From: a virus
Reading direction: 5' to 3' (one strand)
DNA length: 26,140 nt
Virus record (IMG/VR): IMGVR_UViG_3300036398_002903
Location: 1-26,140 of that record
The position numbers and the translations under genes were made by a program. The notes under the pieces were generated by a model. The model did not search any database. It saw only the letters and a program-made list of their open reading frames with translations, and was not told the DNA's origin. The stretch's first letter is position 1. Each line of letters opens with the position of its first letter. Below, one piece after another: positions 7,137 to 14,700 of this stretch.

Positions 7137-7357
7137 ACGAAATCCTTGCAGAGCAGTGGGCCATCGCGCTGCGCTTGTGGACCGAAGAATACACCTTTTG
7201 GGAAGGCTTCCATCGCCGCTCACTGGCGTTGGGTCACGCCAAACAATCTGACGAAGTCTTCCAAGAGACGGTGTGTGAACGAGTCCTTCGGATACTGCCG
7301 ATGCGGGTGCGCAAGGAAAAGATTGACCTGCGGTCCGCAGTAGAGGTAGGGTCGTGA
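7133..7357 (+). CDS. Unknown 74-residue protein
   Basis: Start ATG 7133 overlaps the preceding stop and has GAGGTG six bases upstream. The protein (MNEILAEQWAIALRLWTEEY) is largely helical and rich in Glu, Arg and Trp, with no signal or membrane segment. It is followed by a GTGA overlap with the next frame. Family not recognised. It is one of a string of small genes after the primase, a position where phages often keep host-takeover or anti-defence genes; that role is only a guess. Confidence 0.65.
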   Translation: MNEILAEQWAIALRLWTEEYTFWEGFHRRSLALGHAKQSDEVFQETVCERVLRILPMRVRKEKIDLRSAVEVGS

Positions 7358-7518
7358 ATATGGATGCCGCTCTCCGACAGAAACTCTACGACGCCTACAT
7401 GGAACTGGCTGATCAAGCCGCACAACGCCGCCAATGGGAAGCCGCTTCCGCGTTCCAATACGCGGCTGGGTTGGCCTTGGGCCTGACAGTCAAGGTCGAG
7501 GTCGCCAGTGAGCCCTGA
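7354..7518 (+). CDS. Unknown 54-residue helical protein
   Basis: GTG 7354 overlaps the stop of the upstream gene (GTGA) and has AGAGGT six bases before it; ATG 7360 is a possible alternative start. The 54 residues (start MNMDAALRQKLYDAYMELAD) form an Ala/Gln-rich helical sequence and end VASEP. The next gene starts inside it at 7508. The overlaps on both sides and a good ribosome site support it as real. Function unknown. Confidence 0.55.
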   Translation: MNMDAALRQKLYDAYMELADQAAQRRQWEAASAFQYAAGLALGLTVKVEVASEP

Positions 7519-7870
7519 CACCAAGCATCTCGTGGATAGATTGCGCCGAGCCCATCAGCGATGGGACGCCGCTATGGCCCGCGAGGGCTATCGTGACGAT
7601 CCTGACGAGGCTCGTGCTGAAGGTGCCCCATTCACCGACGATGACTGGCGGCTGTATTGGTGGGCCGATATGTGGCGACTTGAAGTGCATCATCTCGAAA
7701 ATCAACTTGACCTGACGCCCGAGGCAGCTACTTTTCGTGCGCAGCACGGGTCTTTCGTAGTGAACGAAGATCCAACCTACGTCGAAGCCGAACAACGACT
7801 CGATGTCGTGGCCAAGCACATCGGCGTCAACATGACAATGAAGCCCAAAAACAGTCGGAGGACGAAGTGA
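7508..7870 (+). CDS. Unknown 120-residue protein
   Basis: GTG 7508 with GAGGT five bases upstream. The protein is acidic and helical in its first two thirds (LVDRLRRAHQRWDAAMAREG, then WRLYWWADMWRLEVHHLENQ, which is rich in Trp and His) and basic at the C-terminus (KPKNSRRTK). No membrane segment or recognisable catalytic motif. It overlaps the DUF3310 gene by four bases, and the CGGAGG at its end is that gene's Shine-Dalgarno. Family not recognised. Confidence 0.65.
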   Translation: MSPDTKHLVDRLRRAHQRWDAAMAREGYRDDPDEARAEGAPFTDDDWRLYWWADMWRLEVHHLENQLDLTPEAATFRAQHGSFVVNEDPTYVEAEQRLDVVAKHIGVNMTMKPKNSRRTK

Positions 7871-8106
7871 CTGATGCCGTCGATCACCCCGCCCACTACG
7901 GTGGTGGAGACAACCTTTACGAGACGATCCGTGTGATCGAGGCGTGGAATTTGGATTTCTGCCTTGGCAACGCGGTGAAGTATATCTCCCGCGCCGGTAA
8001 GAAGACGTCAGACCCCGAGCAGGACCTTGAGAAGGCAGTGTGGTATCTTCAACGACGTCTCAAGCAGATCCGTGACGCGAAAGCCCCGCCTAAGCATCTG
8101 AAGTGA
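7867..8106 (+). CDS. DUF3310 family protein
   Basis: 79 residues with the hallmark pattern of DUF3310 (Pfam): HPAHYGGG near the N-terminus, then VIEAWNLDFCLGNAVKYISR, GKK, DLEKAVWYLQRRL. The domain is common in phages, sometimes fused to nucleotide-metabolism enzymes, and its biochemical role is not settled. GTG 7867 overlaps the previous gene (GTGA) and is preceded by CGGAGG. This is the last rightward gene. The terminator palindrome begins immediately after its TGA. Confidence 0.9.
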   Translation: MTDAVDHPAHYGGGDNLYETIRVIEAWNLDFCLGNAVKYISRAGKKTSDPEQDLEKAVWYLQRRLKQIRDAKAPPKHLK

Positions 8107-8130
8107 CCCTACCCCGGGGTAGGGTTCTTT
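8107..8130 (+). terminator. Palindromic terminator between converging operons
   Basis: CCCTACCCCGGGGTAGGG (8107-8124) is a perfect 18-bp palindrome followed on the plus strand by TTCTTT (8125-8130). It should end rightward transcription directly after the DUF3310 gene. No comparable T-run follows on the minus strand, so its effect on the leftward late operon is less certain. The minus-strand metallopeptidase stop codon (8111-8109) lies inside it. Confidence 0.75.
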
Positions 8131-8678
8131 GACCCCATTGCCGACTCGACCTCGGGACTAAGACGCCCGAGGTCACGTTCAGTGATGAGTCTGTGGTGAC
8201 ACAGGGGCCAAGCTGAACCGGGCCAGCGACCATGTCGTCGCGCCCATTCGAACGCTAAAACGTAAGCATTGGCGGACTTGATGTACCGCAATCGGTCAAC
8301 CGGCAACGCGAAGCGATCAATGAGCCGAACAGCGTGGCGTTCGGCGTCCAGTTCCATCCGTTGCAGGTATCGCACGGATGACAGCAACGCTCGCGGCTTG
8401 ACCTCTTGTCCCGCCAAGTGCTTGTCGAAGCGTTGCTGATGGTCGCCCGCCTTGGCATACCGCTTGTCGAGAAATTGTTCGACGTGCCCGAGTTCGTGGG
8501 CAAGCACACCAGACCAATCTGGGGCACTCACAGCCACGGTCAAGCGGCGAGAGTCTTCTTCAAATTCCCCGAGGAGGGTAGTCCGTATTCGATGCGTCGG
8601 CGCAAGGACGAGGTCTCCCGACACGACTGCGAGGCGGTCCATTGCGTAATCGACCAGAGCCGCCTCGTTGACGTGCAT
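8109..8678 (-). CDS. Putative zinc metallopeptidase (HELGH)
   Basis: 189 residues from ATG 8678, where AGGGGG is eight bases upstream; the GTG two codons earlier (8684) is too close to that site. The motif VLAHELGHVEQFLD gives the zinc ligands H61 and H65 and catalytic E62. Downstream, ELDAERHAVRL (109-119) offers a glutamate as third ligand, a gluzincin-like layout similar to ImmA/IrrE-type peptidases. No signal peptide is seen, so it probably acts in the cytoplasm. It is the last gene of the late leftward operon, after the lysis genes. The substrate is unknown; it could be a host regulator or a virion protein. Its final codons lie within the terminator palindrome. Confidence 0.7.
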   Translation of the reverse strand: MHVNEAALVDYAMDRLAVVSGDLVLAPTHRIRTTLLGEFEEDSRRLTVAVSAPDWSGVLAHELGHVEQFLDKRYAKAGDHQQRFDKHLAGQEVKPRALLSSVRYLQRMELDAERHAVRLIDRFALPVDRLRYIKSANAYVLAFEWARRHGRWPGSAWPLCHHRLITERDLGRLSPEVESAMGSKNPTPG

Positions 8679-8690
8679 ACACACAACCCC

Positions 8691-9002
8691 CTAGACAGGC
8701 ATCTTGACCGAGTTGCCTTCGGCTCTTTCGTGCAACAGTACGCACATCTCAAGCCGTTCAAGTCGTTCTGGCGTACACTCATCCCCGAAGGATTCGTTGA
8801 AAACATGCACCATGTAGCCCACTCGACGACGAGTGGCCAAGGCTTCGTCGAGGATTTGCTCAACCAACGCATCCACGACGTAGTCCGGCAAGATGCATCC
8901 GTTTTGCCGCAACGTAGTCCGAACGTCATCACGCACCCGAGCGACGTTATCGGGATTGTATTCTGCTCGACGAACGGGATCTTCAGCGGGAGGCAGCGTC
9001 AC
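8691..9002 (-). CDS. Unknown 103-residue protein
   Basis: GTG at 9002 overlaps the endolysin stop (GTGA on the minus strand). The protein (start MTLPPAEDPVRRAEYNPDNV) is charged and helical, with two cysteines and no signal or membrane segment. Its TAG stop (8693-8691) is immediately followed by GGGGG, forming the ribosome site of the metallopeptidase. Family not recognised. A place between endolysin and metallopeptidase does not by itself indicate a lysis role. Confidence 0.6.
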   Translation of the reverse strand: MTLPPAEDPVRRAEYNPDNVARVRDDVRTTLRQNGCILPDYVVDALVEQILDEALATRRRVGYMVHVFNESFGDECTPERLERLEMCVLLHERAEGNSVKMPV

Positions 9003-9454
9003 GGGCGACGTCCGTAGTTCGCAATTTCGGGGTCGTCACGTCGCACACGCCGTTTGGATACCCGATCCGCCCAATTCCCGTCCACCACATCAACGTGGGT
9101 CAGGTCCACGCCCACCACGATGCCAATGTGGCGTCCCGGTCCCGCATCTGAGCGACCCCGAGTCTTGAAGAAGATCACGTCACCCGGAGCCGGTTCACGA
9201 ACCAACCAACCATGCTCTCCAAACACCCGTTCAGTGTGGGACACCGAAGCCAACGGATTCGCCCGTTTTCGGTTGGGTACAACATCCCCCGGAATAGGCC
9301 GACCAGCCTCGCGAAACACCCATGCCACGAAATGAGCGCACCACGGCTCGGCTCGGGCTCCGGTGTATTTATCGACGTCGACGCCCCGATTTGACCCCTT
9401 TGGGTCTTCTCTGAAGCCGACTTGCGAAAGGGAAATCTGGACGACGTCAATCAC
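8999..9454 (-). CDS. CHAP-domain endolysin
   Basis: 151-residue single-domain peptidoglycan hydrolase of the CHAP (NlpC/P60-like) amidase/endopeptidase family. The catalytic Cys39 is in EPWCAHFVAWVFREAG, the His109 in GRHIGIVVGV, and the polar third residue in VDGNWAD (about 125-127). It has no signal peptide, so release would depend on the holin-like protein encoded just upstream. No separate wall-binding domain is seen. GTG 9454 is chosen because AAGGAG precedes it at good spacing inside the end of the holin gene. Its layout (holin, then endolysin) is the classic lysis pair. Confidence 0.85.
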   Translation of the reverse strand: MIDVVQISLSQVGFREDPKGSNRGVDVDKYTGARAEPWCAHFVAWVFREAGRPIPGDVVPNRKRANPLASVSHTERVFGEHGWLVREPAPGDVIFFKTRGRSDAGPGRHIGIVVGVDLTHVDVVDGNWADRVSKRRVRRDDPEIANYGRRP

Positions 9455-9457
9455 AAG

Positions 9458-9784
9458 TCACTCCTTGTGCGAAAGGGCTTCAGCTTCGGCTCGGAGTTCA
9501 GCCGCTTCAAGCAGCTTGGCTCTTGCTTCGGCATCGTTGTTGTGATCCGCGTCCTCCTTGAGGGCTTTGGCCTCCGTGGCCAAAAAGTCTGCCTTGGCTC
9601 GCTTACGAGCGGCTTTGCCGGCCAGATACCGGTTCATCAGAACAGCCAAAGCAGGACCGATGACGGCTGGGATGTAGGACACAAACGTCCACGGATTCGC
9701 TGGGTCAACAGGCGTAGAGGAAGCAAGACTCAGCGTAGTGCCGAGCCCAGCAGCAGACGTCAGGGCAACATCAGTGTTTACCAT
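9458..9784 (-). CDS. Holin-like membrane protein
   Basis: 108 residues from ATG 9784 (GAGGA six bases upstream; a GTG lies one codon earlier). After a polar N-terminus of about 34 residues there is one clear hydrophobic segment (FVSYIPAVIGPALAVLMN) and then a long, highly charged, Ala/Glu/Lys-rich helix, possibly coiled coil. One membrane segment plus a charged cytoplasmic tail next to an endolysin fits a holin or other lysis membrane protein. The family is not recognised, and a structural or spanin-like role is not excluded. Confidence 0.65.
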   Translation of the reverse strand: MVNTDVALTSAAGLGTTLSLASSTPVDPANPWTFVSYIPAVIGPALAVLMNRYLAGKAARKRAKADFLATEAKALKEDADHNNDAEARAKLLEAAELRAEAEALSHKE

Positions 9785-9793
9785 CACAAGTCC

Positions 9794-10636
9794 TCACTGC
9801 GTGTATAGCACGTTCAATGCCTGTCGAAAGCCAGAAGCCACGCGACGGCGGATTTCGTCGGTAGAGAGGTTGAAGTCCAAACCGGATCCGTGCGGCACGA
9901 TCGGCACAGCAACGTCGTCTCGTCGGGTTTGAATGTTCGGCTCGACATACAGGCCCACATTCAAACAGGCTTCGAACAATTGCACGAGCCCTTCTCGCCG
10001 GATGGGATCAGGAGCCCCATCAGTGTCGGAATCTCTTCGGGTGAGGTACAGACTGACGGTCGGTTCAGGGCGGTTCGCAAAGACCTCGTGAGGGCAATTG
10101 TTGCCCCAACCACCGTCCACATAGAGGCGGTTACCCGTGCCCAGAGAAGGAATCTCTTGAGCCGCAGCCACCGGAAACACGGCAGTGCTGGCCGTCAAAA
10201 CTTCCCAGATCAGCACATCAGGGTGCTGCCACGAGGTAACGTAGACCGGGCGCTCGGTGTAGCAATCAGACACCACCACACACAAGGGCACCTTGACGTC
10301 GCCCATCTTGGCGTCCTTGAAGATGTCCTTCAGAGCCGCCCGCACATAGGACCAGTCGTGCATCCCACTTTCGCGGGTCAACACAAGTCGGGGGTGAAAC
10401 CGAATGACCTTCTTCCCACCTGTGAGGTGGTTCTTCTGAAACAAGCGAACCATCTGGGCTTCAAGGACAAGCGGGTCCAAGCCCAAAGCCATCCCAGCCG
10501 CGATAACGGCACCAATTGAAGCGCCGGCATAACCTGCGGCATCAAAGCGGCCCAGCCAAGCCTGAAGACCACCCCACAACGTAGGTCCGTGTGAAGCGCC
10601 GCCAGCAATGACAAAGTAGCGACGACTTCGCTTCAT
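9794..10636 (-). CDS. Patatin-like phospholipase
   Basis: 280 residues with the Ser-Asp catalytic dyad of patatin-family lipid acyl hydrolases. The nucleophile elbow is GASIG with Ser40, and the catalytic Asp174 is in VDGGWGNN. The oxyanion-hole loop AGGASHG (11-17) has His where many relatives have Arg. The expected product hydrolyses membrane phospholipids. No signal peptide is present, so it would act from the cytoplasm, on the inner membrane after holin action, or as a virion cargo. It lies directly before the holin-like and endolysin genes in the late operon, with GAGGTG before its ATG. A lysis, membrane-rupture or host-remodelling role is inferred. Confidence 0.85.
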   Translation of the reverse strand: MKRSRRYFVIAGGASHGPTLWGGLQAWLGRFDAAGYAGASIGAVIAAGMALGLDPLVLEAQMVRLFQKNHLTGGKKVIRFHPRLVLTRESGMHDWSYVRAALKDIFKDAKMGDVKVPLCVVVSDCYTERPVYVTSWQHPDVLIWEVLTASTAVFPVAAAQEIPSLGTGNRLYVDGGWGNNCPHEVFANRPEPTVSLYLTRRDSDTDGAPDPIRREGLVQLFEACLNVGLYVEPNIQTRRDDVAVPIVPHGSGLDFNLSTDEIRRRVASGFRQALNVLYTQ

Positions 10637-10648
10637 TGACCCACCTCG

Positions 10649-11131
10649 CTAGCGCACAACGCGTTCGACCTGTGCCTGAACGGACGCAGCATTACCCACG
10701 ATGCAGGCACAACGCGTTCCGTCATAGCGAAAGGTGCGAATCTGCCGAGGCATGATAAGGCTGCCCTGCGAGGGGCTTCCGTGAGTGCAGTTCATGATTG
10801 CGGCGTAACCTTGGCTGGTCCAAGCCGAGGCGGTACCACACAAAGCATCGTTACATGTGGCACCGACAGCAGAAACCGTTCCAAAACACAGATCGTTTGT
10901 GTTGGTCGGATGCGTATTCTGTACCACGAAAAGCTGCGTGTCGTCCCGCGTCTTCTTGAGGTTCTCTGTGCCGATAGCAGCTACGGGCGTGGTACCGATG
11001 TTGTCGTTATCCCGCACCGGATCTGCGCTCAAAGGGGCGTTGATCACGGCATCAAGTCGCTCTCCCAGAGGTGCGCCGGCATGGGCCACGAGGGGGATAA
11101 GCAGGGCAAGGAACACAACACGCAACGACAT
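10649..11131 (-). CDS. Exported six-cysteine protein
   Basis: 160 residues. The N-terminus MSLRVVFLALLIPLVAHAGA is a typical Sec signal peptide, with cleavage likely after AHA (residue 18). The mature part has six cysteines between about residues 80 and 145, enough for three disulfides, and is otherwise Thr/Asn/Ala-rich, like a small beta-rich domain. There is no lipobox. GGGAGG precedes the ATG at 11131. It could be a secreted virion-associated protein, a receptor-blocking exclusion factor or an accessory lysis protein. Family not recognised. Confidence 0.65.
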   Translation of the reverse strand: MSLRVVFLALLIPLVAHAGAPLGERLDAVINAPLSADPVRDNDNIGTTPVAAIGTENLKKTRDDTQLFVVQNTHPTNTNDLCFGTVSAVGATCNDALCGTASAWTSQGYAAIMNCTHGSPSQGSLIMPRQIRTFRYDGTRCACIVGNAASVQAQVERVVR

Positions 11132-11149
11132 AGGAAAACCTCCCGGCTG

Positions 11150-11155
11150 ATTCTA
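11150..11155 (-). promoter_or_regulatory. Candidate extended -10 promoter before the lysis genes
   Basis: On the minus strand, TGGTAGAAT combines the extended -10 TG element with a TAGAAT hexamer (11155-11150) in the 33-base gap before the exported protein. A TTGAAA lies upstream but at a short spacing of 14 bases. If real, it would boost the exported protein, patatin, holin and endolysin genes separately from the tail genes. Confidence 0.3.
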
Positions 11156-11164
11156 CCATAGTGG

Positions 11165-11707
11165 TCAATTTTCAATCACACACACGGCTCCGCTACCGAT
11201 CTGAGCAATGACATCAGAGCCAGCTACCTCCGAACGGAAGATCACCCGAAGGGTTGCGTTGACATTGGTTGACCTGTTGCGAAGCACACACTGCAATTTT
11301 GACGCGACGTTACCTGCCGTGGAATCAGTGCCCACCACAATAACGTCCGTGCTGCCTGACGCAGCAACGTTGAACACATCACCGTCAAGCACACCTGTCG
11401 CCGCCGCAGCGGAAGAGAGGTTGACGTAGATTACGGCTGAACCCGTCAAGTTCCCATCGGCACCGGCCGCCTGTTCAGCACGGACGCCAAAACCGATACC
11501 CGTCGTCGTGGCAGCCGCAGTGGCGATGAGATTTGCCGTGATCACTGCCTTCTTGTTCGGTGGAATCGTGAACGTACAGCCGGTCAAAATAGCAGGCGTG
11601 ACGGTTCCATTTGTTTGTGTTGCCGTCAGAATAGAGGCATCTACCTGAGACGTCTTTATTGCCTCAAGATCCGCTACTCGGCGCAGAAGGGCCTCGATTA
11701 CGTTCAT
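11165..11707 (-). CDS. Probable small tail-fibre or virion surface protein
   Basis: 180 residues. A short helical start (MNVIEALLRRVADLEAIKTS, coiled-coil-like) is followed by a Thr/Ala/Val/Gly-rich, beta-predicted body with alternating hydrophobic residues and few charged ones, like phage jelly-roll attachment domains. Its ATG overlaps the stop of the large tail protein (ATGA), so it is translated directly after it. An N-terminal oligomerisation helix plus beta domain suits a trimeric fibre or tail accessory. Specific family not recognised. Confidence 0.6.
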   Translation of the reverse strand: MNVIEALLRRVADLEAIKTSQVDASILTATQTNGTVTPAILTGCTFTIPPNKKAVITANLIATAAATTTGIGFGVRAEQAAGADGNLTGSAVIYVNLSSAAAATGVLDGDVFNVAASGSTDVIVVGTDSTAGNVASKLQCVLRNRSTNVNATLRVIFRSEVAGSDVIAQIGSGAVCVIEN

Positions 11708-14700
11708 CTCTGATTCCCCAGAACGTAGGAGACAAGCATATGATTGGCTCCGTTTGTGTTATCGGTGGCGTTGATCAAGTCGTACCCCGAAGCACTGGCA
11801 TTGCGCAGCCTCAAAATCAACTGATCTCCCGAGGCACAAGTAACCGCCGCCGAAGCAGTCAATCGCCACGGGGTAGATGCGCCAACACCTTCAATGCCGT
11901 TCTCGCCATGAAAGCCAACCGTCGCTCCGCTTCGGAGGTGCAACCAACCAACGAGCATATACCACGCAACCGAGACACCAACCTTGGTCGGATCGCCAAA
12001 CCACGACGAAACGTGATTGAGCAACCACGTTCCATCACACGGAACCTGAAAGAAGTGGCTTGCCGTGGAATACAACCCGTAATCGTCGTAGGTGCGCCCA
12101 GCGGCGTCTGTGCCATTGTCCGTGGTCAGCAGAGTGGCTGTCGACCAAGTAGCGGAAGCGACAAACAACCGAGTAGCGCCAGAGGTATAGGCCGCCACCG
12201 CACCTACGGTCTGGTCAGCAAAGCGAGGCACGAATGTCGGCACCGTAGCAGTCGACGCGGATCCCATGCCAGTAATCATCGACACGTTGCCGAAGATGTC
12301 CATCTCACCGAAGCGCATATAGTGAGGCACACCGGGCGTGAGCGGAGTCCCGTCACCCATAGAGTCGATGGCGATTCGTTCGCCACGAAACACCCCCACT
12401 CGGTTGGATTCATTCGGAATGAATCCCACAGACGCCGTCGACATCCAGACCATCGTCTGATCGTTCCGAAGGCCCATCTCTCTGCGTCGCGGCGAACGGC
12501 GAATCAAATTGAATTGCCGAGCGAACGTGACAGCCTTATCGAGTGCCAGCCTCGTTGACTGGTCTACGAGGTCAACGGGATAATTCGCAGCCGCCGCAGG
12601 ACGCTCGGGACAAATCAAAATACGTTCGGTCCAAAGGGTACCTCGGCTTGGTTGAGTCAACCGCACCTCATAGGTAGCGACGCATTCCCCAGCAGCGTAC
12701 TTTTCCGTGATGCCAGTAATGGCCACGGTCTGTTCACTGTTCCAACGTCCCCTGACGAGGTCTTCAGGCAAACGAACGATGTCGTGCAGTTCCAGCGGTT
12801 TTACGCGAGATGTAAACGTGAATTGCGCCGTTGGTGCCGACAAGTCACTTATAAGCGTGTTGGCCAGCCGCTGTGCCTCGGCTTCCGTGTTGATGGCGAG
12901 GTTTGAACCTTCGTACACAGCTACCGGCAAGTAGCCGTACTCCGCCAACGAAGTCGACGCCGTCGACATTATTTCTCGGAAGGACAGATGTACACACGAA
13001 AAGAGAGGCAGGTTTGTGGTATAGGTGCCGTCTGCCGCGCCAGTCCCGGCCACATCGGACTCCACCAGTCGCGGACCAACCACGTTGCCTGAATAAGACC
13101 CATTCAACGCCGCACTGCCGCCCGTACCACCTTCAAGTGTAAAGGCGACGCCTTCGCCGGTCGGATCCAGATTTGTAACGTCGGAATTCAACGTCACCGA
13201 TACCCGACCGCTCGCCACGGCAACGGACGAAATGGACAAGGTAGCCGTCGATTCGTTACGATTGAAGCGCACAATCGCGTGATTACGAATCCTAGAAATG
13301 TCCGACCTTACGGGGGCGATGTCAACAATCGCGGCGGCGTCAAGCTGGTAGTTGTGCTGGAAAGTCACCGTACCGGGGCTCGGACCAATGCTGGCTCCCG
13401 ACGCGATGGTGCTGCTCGTGGTTGCCCGCAACGTAGCGCGATAGAAGTCCATCACCGAGGCTACGCTGTAGGATCGGTCCAACGTGGTGATGCTTGAACT
13501 GCTGATCGTGACCTGCATGTTTTCCGAAAGCCCGTGCGGCTCACGGAACTCAACCAGTGCGTCTTGAGGACCAATACGCTGCACGGTCTGATGCGGAATA
13601 CACTTGGTTCGCCGAGGCGAGTACGTTGTCAGCCGATAGCCCGCCCAAGGCTCGTGATACTTGAATTCGGTAACGAAACCAATCTGGTCTGAAATGGCCT
13701 GAAGTGCGTCAATGACCGGTCCCGACGACACGTCGTTATATCGCAGCATCAAGCTGCTGCCGAGAAACGCAGGCGTGGTCACCGTGCCTGCTTCGGAATA
13801 CACACGGAGTTTGCCAAAGTTCTTATAGCCGATCGTAGTCCAAGAGGTTCCATTCGGAATACGGGGCTCAAAGTCGCTGATGATTTCGTCTTGGGCGTCC
13901 TCGGCAGACTTGTTCGGGGAAGCGTAGTTGTAGGCTCGCCCGTCCAACACAAAAACATCGCGCAAGGCGGACGACTTGTCCGAACATGACAAAGTAACCG
14001 TTTCGTCCCCAAGATCCCACGAATCGACAGCCCCCTCGAAAATGGGCTCCCATTCCCATCCCTGAATAACCCAGCCTGACGGAACGAAGGCTCGTTCAAT
14101 GACCACTTTTCGGCGCAGCGCCAAGAGATTCAAATAAGGTGTATCCGACACCGTCCCGAGAGGACTCAGATCCACCAAACGACCCCGACGACGGCGCAGG
14201 GTCACGGAAGCAGTTCCCGTCGAGTCATCGACCGTGAGGCTACGGTCTACCGAGTCAACGAAATCCTGCCCGTCGAGATTGGTAAGGTCTTGGGGAACAC
14301 CGGTCGAATCGTCAATCAGCACTCGGGTGCGAACTTCGTAGTTCTCCGAAGCCAAAAGGACGTTGTCGTCCCACGGCTGTACACAACCTCCATACAGAGC
14401 ACGTTGCTTGGCCGTTCCAAGCGAACGTCGCCAGAAGGCCATTTCGCTGCTGATTCCCTTTAGTTCGTCTTGGGCTGAACTCAGATAAGAACCACCAGAG
14501 ACGTTGTAGATGGACCCGCCAATAACCCATCGCGTCGAGGCGTTCGTACCCGCAACTGTATTCACGGTGCCAGTGTGTTCGCTATCCAATCTCCCATTGA
14601 TGTAAAGCCGAATCTTTGATTCAAGAGGGGCGACCTCAAAGGCGAACAACCCCACGGTTGAGGGTGAGGTCGTGACGTAGCTGGCCAACGAAGACGAAGT

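Noticed and set aside
8109-9787. Spanin or a second endolysin in the lysis region
   Set aside because: No lipobox or outer-membrane signal in the small proteins there, and only one peptidoglycan hydrolase motif set was seen.
11659-12558. 299-codon plus-strand frame opposite the tail hub gene
   Set aside because: It is antisense to a well-supported gene with strong domain signals, and its product is rich in Arg, Ser and His as expected from a shadow frame.
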